IMG/VR virus record: IMGVR_UViG_3300035670_000045
Span: 1 to 64,000 of that record
Strand: one strand, 5' to 3'
Length of the DNA: 64,000 nt
Source of the DNA: a virus
The translations under genes and the position numbers were made by a program. Under the pieces are notes generated by a model. That model ran no database searches. It was given only the letters and a program-made list of their open reading frames with translations, and was not told the origin of the DNA. Positions 44,349 to 52,761 of this stretch are shown one piece after another (within the stretch, counting starts at the first letter, position 1; each line of letters begins with the position of its first letter).

Positions 44349-47300
44349 GCTCGAACATCCCTTTCATCGACATGGCCGAGTACTTCCGTGGGCTCAAGAC
44401 GGCGGAGGACGCGAAAGCACCTGCGCCCGCTGCAGCTCCGCCTCCCGAGCAGGTCCTGCCGATGTACGCCCAGCTCGCGAACCTCAAGACCTCGCTGGCG
44501 ATGGCCTACCGCGTCTACTCCGAGTCGCTCCGCGGGGAAGCCAACACGGCTCTCGGCGAGCACTTCAAAGAGCACTCCGAGCACCACCTCGAGGACGCCG
44601 ACTGGTTCATTCGCCGGTGCTCGGTCCTCGGAGGCCCGACCGACTTCGGCGAGATCCAGCTCCCGCCGCCCGCCACGGACACCCAAACCATCGTGCGAAC
44701 GCTGGCCTCGTTGGAGGAGCAGAGCATCGCTGCGCTCAACGAGCTCCGCCCGCTGGTGGAGGGCAGCCCCTCGCAGTACGAGCTCGAGGGCATGCTGTCG
44801 CGGGACCAGCACCACCTCGACGACATGTGGCAGCACATCCCGGACACCCCGGCGACGAGCGCGGTGCAACCCGCTGGCCCCCCTCCGCCCCCCGCCCCCG
44901 CGGAGTCCGTCCCGAAGCAAGCAGGACTCGATAGCCCGATGGGCATCGACAAGATCGACCCTACACTCGCAAAGACCCTACACGCCCTACTGAACCCGCT
45001 TCCAGGCTCCACCGCTGGCGCATTTTTCCATGGGGACACCCGAAAGTCCAACATGCGGGATGCGACGATCCAGGGCGCTGCACGCGGCGCGATGGCGGGT
45101 GCGGCCTATGGCGTACTCACCTCCATGTTCAAGCCCAATGAGGTTGCGGCTCGGGCGGCTAACGCTGCGGTGGGTGGCGCCATCAGTGGTGCGATGGTCG
45201 GACGCACCGAAGCTTACGACCACAAGCAGCGGGCAAAGTTGAAGAAGCAGGCCAATACCGTGGGTGCAGTTGCTGCCACCGGGAAGCACGCCCCCGTGCA
45301 GGCCCCTCCGGCGCTGCAGGGTGCGGCTGCGGGTCAGCATCCGGTGAAGATGGCGTGGACCAAGACCGCTGCGCGTACGTACGACCTCGGGGAAGGCACC
45401 GCGCGCGACGGTAACGCCTTCGCTGTGAAGTCGGAGCCGTCCCAGCTCGAGCTCGCCATGGCTCTCCAGGGCAAGATGGATGGGGACTTCCACGCGGCCA
45501 AAGGCCACGGCAAGCACCTCACGATGTTCTCCCCCGCTGCGCTCGGCGGAGGTGGGGCGATCGAGCTCGGTGCGCACAACCACGGCACGCTCATCCCCGC
45601 GGGGGGCGCCACTCGGGGGCACCTCCTCAAGCAGTATGGGAAGGGCCCAAGCATCTCCCCCGCGATGATGGACAGCATCGAGCGGAACGACGGGGATGTG
45701 CGGGAGCAGCTCGCCATGAACGGCGTGAAGGTCGGTCGGAACCTCCGACTCGAAGCCGCTTTGGGGCACATCAAGAAGGCTGCGTTCCGCACCGACGAAG
45801 AGAACGTCGAGACGGGGCGTCAGCGCGCCATCGCGAACCTCTCCTCGGGGTTCACCTCCGACAGGTACACCTCCGGTGAACGCCACGGTCAACTCCTCGG
45901 CAAGCTCACCGGTGCGGGTGCGGGCGCACTGGCGGGAGCCATGGCCGCGCGCAAGGAGTCGATCCCCGTCCGCCTGGCCGCGGGTCTCGGGGCAGGGGCG
46001 CTCGGTGGGTCGCTCGGCGGAGCTCTCGGGAAGGTCGTGGGGCAGGACCGTGACGCCACGAACTTCTACCGGGAGCACTCGAAAGAGGCGGCATGCCTCG
46101 GTGACGTGGCGGAAGAGATGCGCCCGGCGGGCCGCACCCTGGCCGACGCACAGAAGCTCACCCAGGGTCTGGGGGAGTCGTTCGAGCTCGGTGGTCGAAA
46201 CCCCAAGGATGCCAAGAGCTCTTGGAATCACCCGAAGCGACACCCCAGCGTGAAGGAGGCATCGCTCAAGGAGAAGGCAGTCGAATTCGGGAAGAAAGTG
46301 ATCGGCGGAAAGAGTCGGGAAGCGCTACTCGAAGCTTCGGGCCGAGCTGCTGCCAAATCGGATAGGCATTTCGACAAGGCTGGGCTCCTGAGGCGTGGAA
46401 TGGCCCGGTCCAACGACACCTCCAGCAAACGATACGTGATTGCCCGGGAAGGGCACGCGGGCCACTTTCAGAAAGGCAGAATCGAAGGTCTGGAGGCCAG
46501 GGCACTAAAGGGGGACGCGGACCGCCTGGTCGGCGACAGAATTGAAGGGGGTGCAAAGGTGCTCGGTGTCCTTGGCTCCACGGCTGGTGCTGCAGGCCTA
46601 CTAGTGCACCAGACAAAAAATGGGGGCCAAGGGGGGGCCAAGGAAGCCTCCGACCCGTTCACCCGGATGATGCAGGGGTGGGCCAAGACGGCGAACGCCC
46701 TCGTGCACGAGCCTGACCCTGCCGTCGCGGAGTACATCGCCCGTGAAGAGCAGGCGCGGATGCAGCAAGAGGCCCAGGAGTCCGAGTACCTTCGGAGCCA
46801 GCTGCAGGCGGCGCACGCGGAGCTCGAGTCGAAGGACCAGGAAGTCCAGCAGCTGCAGCAGAGCGTGGGCCAGCTCCAGGAGCAGACCCAGATGCAGCAG
46901 GACACGATCGCCACCGCCCAAGCCACCACGGAGGGGGCGATGGGGTCGGTCGTACAGAAGTCAAACGAGCTCATGAAGCAGATGCAGCTCACTTCGAACC
47001 TGTCCCAGGCGCACCAGATGATGAAGGAGCAGCTGCAGTCCCTGGCCCAGATGCCGTCGCCCCCGCTGACGGGGGGAGAGTCCGCCGCGACCGACCAGGC
47101 CGCGTCGGACGAGCTCGCCATGCAAGACCAGGCCGCGGCCGAGCAGGAAGCCGCGGCGGCGGGTCAACAGCCCGGCGTCCCGGCAGAAGGCGGCTCACCC
47201 CCACCGGGCGGGCAGGGCGAGGCGGGTCCCCCGAAGGTGGCCGGTCTGCCCCACGGCCTCCTGGGCGGTGGCCTTGGCGCCCTGGCCGGGGCGGGGTCGG

Positions 47301-47569
47301 TGTTGTTGGCCAGCAAGGAGCGGGCGAAGATCGACGAGCTCATCGGCAAGATGGAGCAGTCGGACAGCAAGGGCTTCTCCCACGCCATGGCCCTGGCCCA
47401 CCTCAAGCATCAGTCGAACCTCGCCCAAATCGCCGCAGACCACCCGGGCAGGTCGGCGCTGGTGGCTGGTGTTCTCGGCGGACAAGCCGGCATGGGCGTC
47501 GAGTCCAACATCCGGCACCTGCTGAAGGGCGAACCCTACCATCCGCTGCACAACGCGGAGCTCAAGTGA
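44345..47569 (+). CDS. Long virion protein with N-terminal ferritin-like domain
   Basis: 1074 residues from GTG 44345. Residues about 40-170 look like a bacterioferritin-type four-helix bundle: a helix containing EHFKEHSEHHLEDADWFIRR, then SVLGGPT as in the ferritin loop, then a second pair ending LEGMLSRDQHHLDDMWQHI. The equivalent first-helix Glu ligand is not evident. Next come Gly/Ala-rich hydrophobic stretches (about 250-310 and 520-570), a charged region, a Gln/Glu coiled coil (about 800-920), a Pro/Gln linker, and a Gly-rich C-terminus. K-x-A motifs occur at least nine times. It could be an internal or ejected virion protein; iron binding is unproven. Confidence 0.72.
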   Translation: MSSNIPFIDMAEYFRGLKTAEDAKAPAPAAAPPPEQVLPMYAQLANLKTSLAMAYRVYSESLRGEANTALGEHFKEHSEHHLEDADWFIRRCSVLGGPTDFGEIQLPPPATDTQTIVRTLASLEEQSIAALNELRPLVEGSPSQYELEGMLSRDQHHLDDMWQHIPDTPATSAVQPAGPPPPPAPAESVPKQAGLDSPMGIDKIDPTLAKTLHALLNPLPGSTAGAFFHGDTRKSNMRDATIQGAARGAMAGAAYGVLTSMFKPNEVAARAANAAVGGAISGAMVGRTEAYDHKQRAKLKKQANTVGAVAATGKHAPVQAPPALQGAAAGQHPVKMAWTKTAARTYDLGEGTARDGNAFAVKSEPSQLELAMALQGKMDGDFHAAKGHGKHLTMFSPAALGGGGAIELGAHNHGTLIPAGGATRGHLLKQYGKGPSISPAMMDSIERNDGDVREQLAMNGVKVGRNLRLEAALGHIKKAAFRTDEENVETGRQRAIANLSSGFTSDRYTSGERHGQLLGKLTGAGAGALAGAMAARKESIPVRLAAGLGAGALGGSLGGALGKVVGQDRDATNFYREHSKEAACLGDVAEEMRPAGRTLADAQKLTQGLGESFELGGRNPKDAKSSWNHPKRHPSVKEASLKEKAVEFGKKVIGGKSREALLEASGRAAAKSDRHFDKAGLLRRGMARSNDTSSKRYVIAREGHAGHFQKGRIEGLEARALKGDADRLVGDRIEGGAKVLGVLGSTAGAAGLLVHQTKNGGQGGAKEASDPFTRMMQGWAKTANALVHEPDPAVAEYIAREEQARMQQEAQESEYLRSQLQAAHAELESKDQEVQQLQQSVGQLQEQTQMQQDTIATAQATTEGAMGSVVQKSNELMKQMQLTSNLSQAHQMMKEQLQSLAQMPSPPLTGGESAATDQAASDELAMQDQAAAEQEAAAAGQQPGVPAEGGSPPPGGQGEAGPPKVAGLPHGLLGGGLGALAGAGSVLLASKERAKIDELIGKMEQSDSKGFSHAMALAHLKHQSNLAQIAADHPGRSALVAGVLGGQAGMGVESNIRHLLKGEPYHPLHNAELK

Positions 47570-48468
47570 TTCAGGTCCAGCGACTCCGAGTTCGCTCGCT
47601 CGACGTGAGGACGTACACCTTGGCCTGGGAGATCCAGGACACCACCGAGGATGTGTACGACTACACGTTCGTGATCGAGCGCTCGGAGTCGCAGGCCGGC
47701 CCCTGGGACGAGCTCAGCCATCCGTTCCGCGACCGGTACCGATTTCGGGACACCACGCTTCCGTTGGCGTCGCCAACCCGCACGATGTTCTACCGTATCC
47801 GCGTGACCCACACCCCAAGTGGGGAGGTCACGTACTCCGATGTGGTGGACGCCCAGCCGGAAGCGGACCTCATCACGAAGGAAGTCCGTCGGCACATGGG
47901 GCTCCTCATCCGGGAGTTCACAGGCCGTCGTGCTTGGCTGCTACCCACCCGGACTTTCGGGCAGAAGTGCACGAACTGCCGCAACACCGTGCTGGCTTCG
48001 AAGCGCACGGGTCGGTGCCTCGACTGCTACGACACGGGGTTCTTGCGCGGGTTTCTCGCCCCCATCGAGCTCTGGATTCAAGTCGATCCGACGAGCCCGC
48101 TCACGAAGCAGGCGTCGGGGTTCGGCGACATGTCCGCGGCCGTGACTACGGCACGGTGTGTGGACGTAGACGGGATCAAGCCGCGCGACGTCCTTGTCGA
48201 AGCGGAGAACCGTCGCTGGCGTGTGCTCGCGGTGAACAACACGGAGCATGGCCGGTCGCCGATTCACCTCGAGCTCCAGCTCCGTGAGATTCCGAAGTCC
48301 GACGTGGAGTACGAGTACGAGCTCAAACTGGACACGGCGTTGGAAGACTTGGCGCTGAGCCCGGCCCGGAACTTCACGAACCCGCAGAACCTGACGAACT
48401 TTCAGGACGAAGAGATCCCGTCTATCCTGTCGCTGTACCCCTACGTGACCCGACCTCCGAGGACCTGA
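47566..48468 (+). CDS. Putative neck or connector protein with FN3-like and zinc-ribbon parts
   Basis: 300 residues; GTG overlaps the upstream stop. The first 90 residues resemble an immunoglobulin/FN3-like sandwich (TLAWEIQDTTEDVYDYTFVIERSES, GPWDEL, TMFYRIRVTHTP). Residues about 140-160 hold CTNC...CLDC, a zinc ribbon. The rest is beta-rich with an EYEYELKLDTALED segment. It may be a structural joint in the neck or tail; no named family identified. Confidence 0.65.
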   Translation: MIQVQRLRVRSLDVRTYTLAWEIQDTTEDVYDYTFVIERSESQAGPWDELSHPFRDRYRFRDTTLPLASPTRTMFYRIRVTHTPSGEVTYSDVVDAQPEADLITKEVRRHMGLLIREFTGRRAWLLPTRTFGQKCTNCRNTVLASKRTGRCLDCYDTGFLRGFLAPIELWIQVDPTSPLTKQASGFGDMSAAVTTARCVDVDGIKPRDVLVEAENRRWRVLAVNNTEHGRSPIHLELQLREIPKSDVEYEYELKLDTALEDLALSPARNFTNPQNLTNFQDEEIPSILSLYPYVTRPPRT

Positions 48469-48806
48469 TGGACCAGCGTGTCTTCCAGATTTGCCTGTCC
48501 GAGCTCATGCCCAAGGAGGCGGAGGCGCCGCCCGTTCGTTCGGAGCACCCTTACTGGGACAAAACGAAGATCGTCGGGAAGGCCGCTCTCGGGATTGGCT
48601 TGGGAGCGGCTGGCGGCTACGCCCTCGGGGAAGGGCTCAACCGGGCGTACCAGAAGACCATGGGTAGCCCGCCGTCGGCGGAGCACTTGGGGCGCGCCAT
48701 GGCTGCAGTCGGGATGCTATCCGGGGTAGCCTACACGATGTACAAGCGCAAGCTGGACGAGGAGCTCGCCAATGTCGACGGACCCGCGCCGCACGCTGTT
48801 CCCTGA
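48468..48806 (+). CDS. Small membrane-type protein
   Basis: 112 residues. Two hydrophobic segments: KAALGIGLGAAGGYALGEGL (about 36-55) and AMAAVGMLSGVAYTMY (about 77-92). One K-E-A site near the start. Its ATG overlaps the preceding stop and its 3' end overlaps the next gene by 35 bases. The layout is compatible with a holin-like or virion membrane protein, but no other lysis gene was identified nearby. Confidence 0.65.
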   Translation: MDQRVFQICLSELMPKEAEAPPVRSEHPYWDKTKIVGKAALGIGLGAAGGYALGEGLNRAYQKTMGSPPSAEHLGRAMAAVGMLSGVAYTMYKRKLDEELANVDGPAPHAVP

Positions 48807-49887
48807 GGCCCCGCTCGAGTACGTCAAGCAGATCTACTGCGGCTTCGTGCAAGGCCTCTTCGGGAGCTTGAGCCGAGAGTCCGGGTACCACTGGGACGCG
48901 GACGAGAACCTGAACCAGATCGTGGTCAAGGACAGCAACTCGATCATCGGGCAGGAGCTCAACTACCGGCCAGGTGTCCTGTTTGCCCGCGGACCAGTGC
49001 AGTCTCAAACGCTCGGCTTCAACGACCGGATGGGGTACGACCCGTCCACCGGGCAGGTCACCAAGTCGATCCTCATCCCGGGGACCATGAACATCAACGT
49101 CGTCTCCCGAATTCCACAGGAGGCGGAGAACCTCGCTTGGGTCATCAGCGAGGCGATTTGGGTCCACAAGCAGATGTTCATGGACGCGGGGTTCATGGAC
49201 ATCGGACGCTTTGTGGTGGGCGCTCCGACCGCTGCAGGGTCCCTCGTAGAGGGGGATGGCGGGGACGAGTGGTACGCCGTAGTGGCGAGCTCCCCCTTCC
49301 AGTTCTTTCGCACAACGGTCATCACTCCGTTGGGCCACAAGATCGCGGACAACTTCAAGATCTCGACGGGTTCGGGGTCTCAGGCGGGGGTACGGCCCCA
49401 CCCGTTCCTGCCGGGACAACTGGTCACCGCTCGCCGTGTGAGCTCGGGGCATGGGGTCACCCCCGCGCCGGTCACGTACCCCAAGCAGCCCATCCAAGGT
49501 CCGCCTGGCCCGGCAGGCCCGCCTGGCCCGAGCGGGGGCTCTACCCTCGAGCGCACGGCGGATGCCACGCTGTCCGCGTACAAGGTGGTGTACGCCACCG
49601 CGGGTGACGGTGCCGCGTACGCGGATTCGTCCGTGTTGGCACACGGTCCGTTCGTGCTCGGGATCACCTCCCACGCCGCCAGCATGGGGACGATCGTTCA
49701 GATCATTCAGAGTGGGGAAGTGGAGGAAGCCACCTGGTCGTGGACGCCCAACCTTCCCATCTTCTGTGGGGCGAATGGTACTCTGACCCAAACGGCTCCG
49801 ACGTCTGGGTGGCTACGCCAAATTGCCTACGCCACGTCACCTACCTCGGTCATCGTGGACATCGGGCCCCTGTTTCAGCTGGCGTAA
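48772..49887 (+). CDS. Virion fibre protein with short collagen-like segment
   Basis: 371 residues. N-terminal domain of about 230 residues (GFVQGLFGSLSRES, QTLGFNDRMGYDP, SSPFQFFRTTVITPLG), then a short collagen-like Gly-X-Y segment (GPPGPAGPPGPSGG, about 244-257), then a beta-rich head of about 110 residues typical of capsid or tail fibre decoration domains. Collagen triplets trimerise fibre domains in many phages. The next gene carries a related C-terminal type of domain. Expected on the virion surface; host binding is possible. Confidence 0.75.
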   Translation: MSTDPRRTLFPEAPLEYVKQIYCGFVQGLFGSLSRESGYHWDADENLNQIVVKDSNSIIGQELNYRPGVLFARGPVQSQTLGFNDRMGYDPSTGQVTKSILIPGTMNINVVSRIPQEAENLAWVISEAIWVHKQMFMDAGFMDIGRFVVGAPTAAGSLVEGDGGDEWYAVVASSPFQFFRTTVITPLGHKIADNFKISTGSGSQAGVRPHPFLPGQLVTARRVSSGHGVTPAPVTYPKQPIQGPPGPAGPPGPSGGSTLERTADATLSAYKVVYATAGDGAAYADSSVLAHGPFVLGITSHAASMGTIVQIIQSGEVEEATWSWTPNLPIFCGANGTLTQTAPTSGWLRQIAYATSPTSVIVDIGPLFQLA

Positions 49888-49901
49888 AGGAGTGGGTCAT
49901 C

Positions 49902-50576
49902 ATGGCAAAGTATCTGAAGCTGGTCAGCGGTGTCATGTCGGAGGAGTCCACGGTGGGCACCTCCGCCGGTGCGGGAGACGCCGGCAAGGTCCCCCACCTC
50001 AACGGCTCGGGCGTCCTCGACCCGACGATCATGAACGCCGTGAACGCCTCGACGGGCGCCCCGGACGCGGGCAAAGTAGTTCGGCTCAACGGCTCGGGTG
50101 TCCTCGCCGCCAGCATCATCAACTCGGTCACTTCGTCGGCGGGTGCGGGTGACTCCGGCAAGATCCCTGCCCTCGACGGCTCCGGTCGCCTCGACTCCAC
50201 CTTCCTCCCGGTTGGTGTGGGTGCGGACACCGCATCGATCCAGGCCTCGGAGGCCCTTTCGGCGGGTGACTTCGTCAACGTGCACAACTCGGGTGGTGCG
50301 CGGATCCGCAAGGCGGACGCCTCGAGCGGGTTCCAGGCGCATGGGTTCGTGTCCGCCGCGGTCAGCAACGGCGCGATGGGGACGGTCTACTTCGACTCGG
50401 CCAACACCAACCTCTCGGGCATGACCCCCGGAGCCCCGCAGTACTTGGGCACCACGGGCGCCCGTACGGAGACGGCCCCGTCGACCGCCGGACACATCAG
50501 CCAGTACATCGGCGTCGCAACTTCCGCAACTTCGATGTCGTTCGAGCCCGCGCGACCGATTACACTCGCGGCATGA
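49902..50576 (+). CDS. Repeat-containing virion fibre or decoration protein
   Basis: 224 residues after AAAGGAG. Residues 20-103 are three imperfect repeats of about 28-30 residues with core GAGDAGKVPHLNGSGVLD, the shape of short tail-fibre shaft repeats. The C-terminal 115 residues form a beta-rich domain (EALSAGDFVNVHNSGGARIR, GTVYFDS, GAPQYLGTTGA) like small surface heads. Likely a trimeric surface fibre. Confidence 0.72.
   Translation: MAKYLKLVSGVMSEESTVGTSAGAGDAGKVPHLNGSGVLDPTIMNAVNASTGAPDAGKVVRLNGSGVLAASIINSVTSSAGAGDSGKIPALDGSGRLDSTFLPVGVGADTASIQASEALSAGDFVNVHNSGGARIRKADASSGFQAHGFVSAAVSNGAMGTVYFDSANTNLSGMTPGAPQYLGTTGARTETAPSTAGHISQYIGVATSATSMSFEPARPITLAA
49959..50210 (+). repeat. Three in-frame protein repeats
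   Basis: Three tandem units of about 28-30 codons in the fibre gene. Conserved positions are (A/T)GA.D(A/S)GK(V/I)..L(N/D)GSG.L. Nucleotide identity between units is only partial, so they are old. Confidence 0.7.
50561..50572 (+). promoter_or_regulatory. TANNNT box six bases before a leaderless start
   Basis: TACACT at 50561-50566, then CGCGGC, then ATG 50573. The box lies inside the 3' end of the preceding fibre gene. No ribosome-binding site precedes the ATG. The sequence TACACTCG also occurs at the 62466 site. Confidence 0.6.
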
Positions 50577-51070
50577 CCGTAGACATCCAGGCGTACCGAA
50601 ACTACTGCCACGACCGCCTCACCAAAGTTGGGTGCACCAGCTCCGAGGCCTGGCTTCTGATTCGGTACGCCTGGAACTGTCCCCCCAAAGACGTCGCACG
50701 GATCGAGTCCCTCGAGGGGCTCGTTCAGGCGGTCGAGCGAGCCCCCGGAATCAAAGAGGGGCTCGTGGCCATGGCGCATCAAGATCCGTTCACGAAGAAG
50801 CGGATCGCCGAGCTCGCCCGTCTTCAGCAGGTCGAGCTCCCGAAAGCCAACAAGTACTACCCGGACCCCAACGCACACTTGGAGTTCGTACTCGAAGCAA
50901 AGCGTACGCTACGCGACATCTGGCCCAATGTGGACGAGGGCCGAATCAACGGCGCGATGGTCGTGTCCATGAGCGCTGGTCTCGACGAATGGGGCAAAGA
51001 GTGTTGGAAGTTCTCCATCGAGAACTGTGACCGCATCATGCGCGAGACGGAGTCGGTAGATGGCTGGTGA
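50573..51070 (+). CDS. Hypothetical 165-residue protein with leaderless start
   Basis: Mostly helical (RNYCHDRLTKVGCTSSEAWLLIRYAW, DVARIESLEGLVQAVERAPG). Not recognised. It is the only helical, soluble-looking protein within a run of beta-rich surface proteins. It overlaps the previous gene by 4 bases and the next by 11. Its own promoter-like box suggests separate control. Confidence 0.68.
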   Translation: MTVDIQAYRNYCHDRLTKVGCTSSEAWLLIRYAWNCPPKDVARIESLEGLVQAVERAPGIKEGLVAMAHQDPFTKKRIAELARLQQVELPKANKYYPDPNAHLEFVLEAKRTLRDIWPNVDEGRINGAMVVSMSAGLDEWGKECWKFSIENCDRIMRETESVDGW

Positions 51071-51926
51071 AGCGATTGTCGACTGGTCCCGGTTGATCTA
51101 CTTGGCCACCCACACGACGGCGGAGCTCGTGAGTGGGTTCAAGCACCCACGCACGGGCGGCACTGCAGCCGTAGCGACCGTGGTGGGCCAGTGGACGACG
51201 CTACGCCGGTTCGATGGGTTTCCCGGAGGGACCGGCTCCTTCACGCCCACTACATCCGCGGCACTATCGAACACGACCAACGGGGCTTGGCATTTCACTC
51301 CCCCCGCCGCTGGGGCGCGGAAACGGCTCTCCGCGGTCACGATGTCGGTGCTCAACGCCGGTGTGCTTTCCATCTACGACCGACTGAACGAATCCGGTGG
51401 CCTCAGCGGTACTACGCCTGTGAGCCCTACGGCGCAGACCGCCAACCTGCCGACAGCCGCCCTGACCCGTCACACCACCGGCGTCGGTGTGCGCCCATGG
51501 GTCGACATCTGGACTGCGATCGGGACAACGGCCCGAACCCTCGCGGTCAATTCCTACACCAACAGTGACGGGACTTCTGGGCGTGTAGGTCCCGGCCGAA
51601 CCTTCGGCTCGGCTGGGTGGAACAACCTGAACCGCACGCTGCCCCTACCTCTCCAGGCGGGGGACAAAGGGGTCCGAGTGGTGACGAACTTGATGCTGAG
51701 CGCTAGTACGGGCACCGCCGGAAACTACGGTGTCTCCCTGAAGAAGCCCATCGTCATCATTCCGGCTGCAGCCGCAGGTATGGGGGTTACCTACTCGTTC
51801 GTGATGAAGAGCGGAGGGCCCTTCGATCTGGGGGTGGACTCCGACGCGTGCCTGAGCCTGGACTGGCAATCTGGGGTCACCACGGCTCCCGAGGTCAACA
51901 TCGACATGCTGTTCGTGGAGCAGTGA
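51060..51926 (+). CDS. Surface virion protein, paralogue A
   Basis: 288 residues. Beta-rich. Its C-terminal part resembles the next gene: SYTNSDGTSGRVGPGRTFGS versus SYTDAINGGGRVGPGVTIGS, then GDKGVRVV versus GDRGVSSV, then LSASTGTAGNYGVSL versus LTASTTTVGDFGIVL. Both look like trimeric adhesin or jelly-roll shell proteins. GGAG lies before the ATG. Likely a tail or baseplate surface component; specificity unknown. Confidence 0.7.
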   Translation: MAGEAIVDWSRLIYLATHTTAELVSGFKHPRTGGTAAVATVVGQWTTLRRFDGFPGGTGSFTPTTSAALSNTTNGAWHFTPPAAGARKRLSAVTMSVLNAGVLSIYDRLNESGGLSGTTPVSPTAQTANLPTAALTRHTTGVGVRPWVDIWTAIGTTARTLAVNSYTNSDGTSGRVGPGRTFGSAGWNNLNRTLPLPLQAGDKGVRVVTNLMLSASTGTAGNYGVSLKKPIVIIPAAAAGMGVTYSFVMKSGGPFDLGVDSDACLSLDWQSGVTTAPEVNIDMLFVEQ

Positions 51927-51927
51927 C

Positions 51928-52761
51928 ATGGGGACGCAAATCCCCAACATGGCGTCGTACCAAGCGATGGTCGCAAACCCAACTCAACAGGTGGAGTTCA
52001 GCAAGAGCTCGGTCACCGTTGTCGCTGGAAGGGAGTACACCCTGTGGCGTGCCGCTGGGTTTCCGAGTCCCGGTCTAGGATTTTATGGCACCACGCCTGT
52101 CACTTGCACCAGCGCGACGGTCGGCGCACTCCCGTTCATCAACTCCACGAACACCCAGCGAATCGTAGCCTGCTTCCTCCACATGGCGTCCGTGGGTGCG
52201 ATCGGAATGGTGCACCTGCACGACCGCTACATTCACAACTCTGGGTATTCCGGGACGGCAACGGGAAGCATCGCAGTGAACACCCCCGCGCTTCCCGCTC
52301 GAGCGGGTAGTGCCATCGGGGTACGGGCGGCTGCCGAGATCTGGGTCACGATCGGATCCGTAGCCACCACCATCTCCTTGTCGTCATACACCGACGCAAT
52401 CAACGGCGGGGGTCGAGTGGGCCCTGGAGTCACCATCGGGTCCACAGGATGGAGAGATCCCCCCCGGTGGATTCCGTTTACCCTGGCGCCCGGCGATCGC
52501 GGCGTGTCTTCTGTCGAGAATTACACCCTCACCGCGTCCACCACCACGGTGGGTGACTTCGGCATCGTGTTGTACCGGACGCTACTTTCCGTACCCATTC
52601 ACGCTGTCCCGCAGCGGAACTTGGAGGAGGAGGGCATTCTTGGCATGGCGCTGAACATGCCGATCGTCCCCAACGATGCCTGCTTGTTTCAAACCTTGGT
52701 GCTCAACACCACGTCTACCGGCGTTTTCATGGGGTACTACAGCGTCGCGGAGATGCCGTAG
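51928..52761 (+). CDS. Surface virion protein, paralogue B
   Basis: 277 residues, beta-rich, starting one base after paralogue A ends. Shares the RVGPG...GSxGW and GDxGV elements with A (about residues 155-200). The N-terminal part is different (QQVEFSKSSVTVVAGREYTLWR). Tandem duplication followed by divergence is the simplest reading. It lacks a signal peptide. Confidence 0.7.
   Translation: MGTQIPNMASYQAMVANPTQQVEFSKSSVTVVAGREYTLWRAAGFPSPGLGFYGTTPVTCTSATVGALPFINSTNTQRIVACFLHMASVGAIGMVHLHDRYIHNSGYSGTATGSIAVNTPALPARAGSAIGVRAAAEIWVTIGSVATTISLSSYTDAINGGGRVGPGVTIGSTGWRDPPRWIPFTLAPGDRGVSSVENYTLTASTTTVGDFGIVLYRTLLSVPIHAVPQRNLEEEGILGMALNMPIVPNDACLFQTLVLNTTSTGVFMGYYSVAEMP

Noticed and set aside
44345-47569. 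Tape measure protein
   Set aside because: Coiled coil and length are suggestive, but the position before fibres and far ahead of sheath and tube, plus the ferritin-like start, argue against it; the tape measure is probably beyond the right edge.
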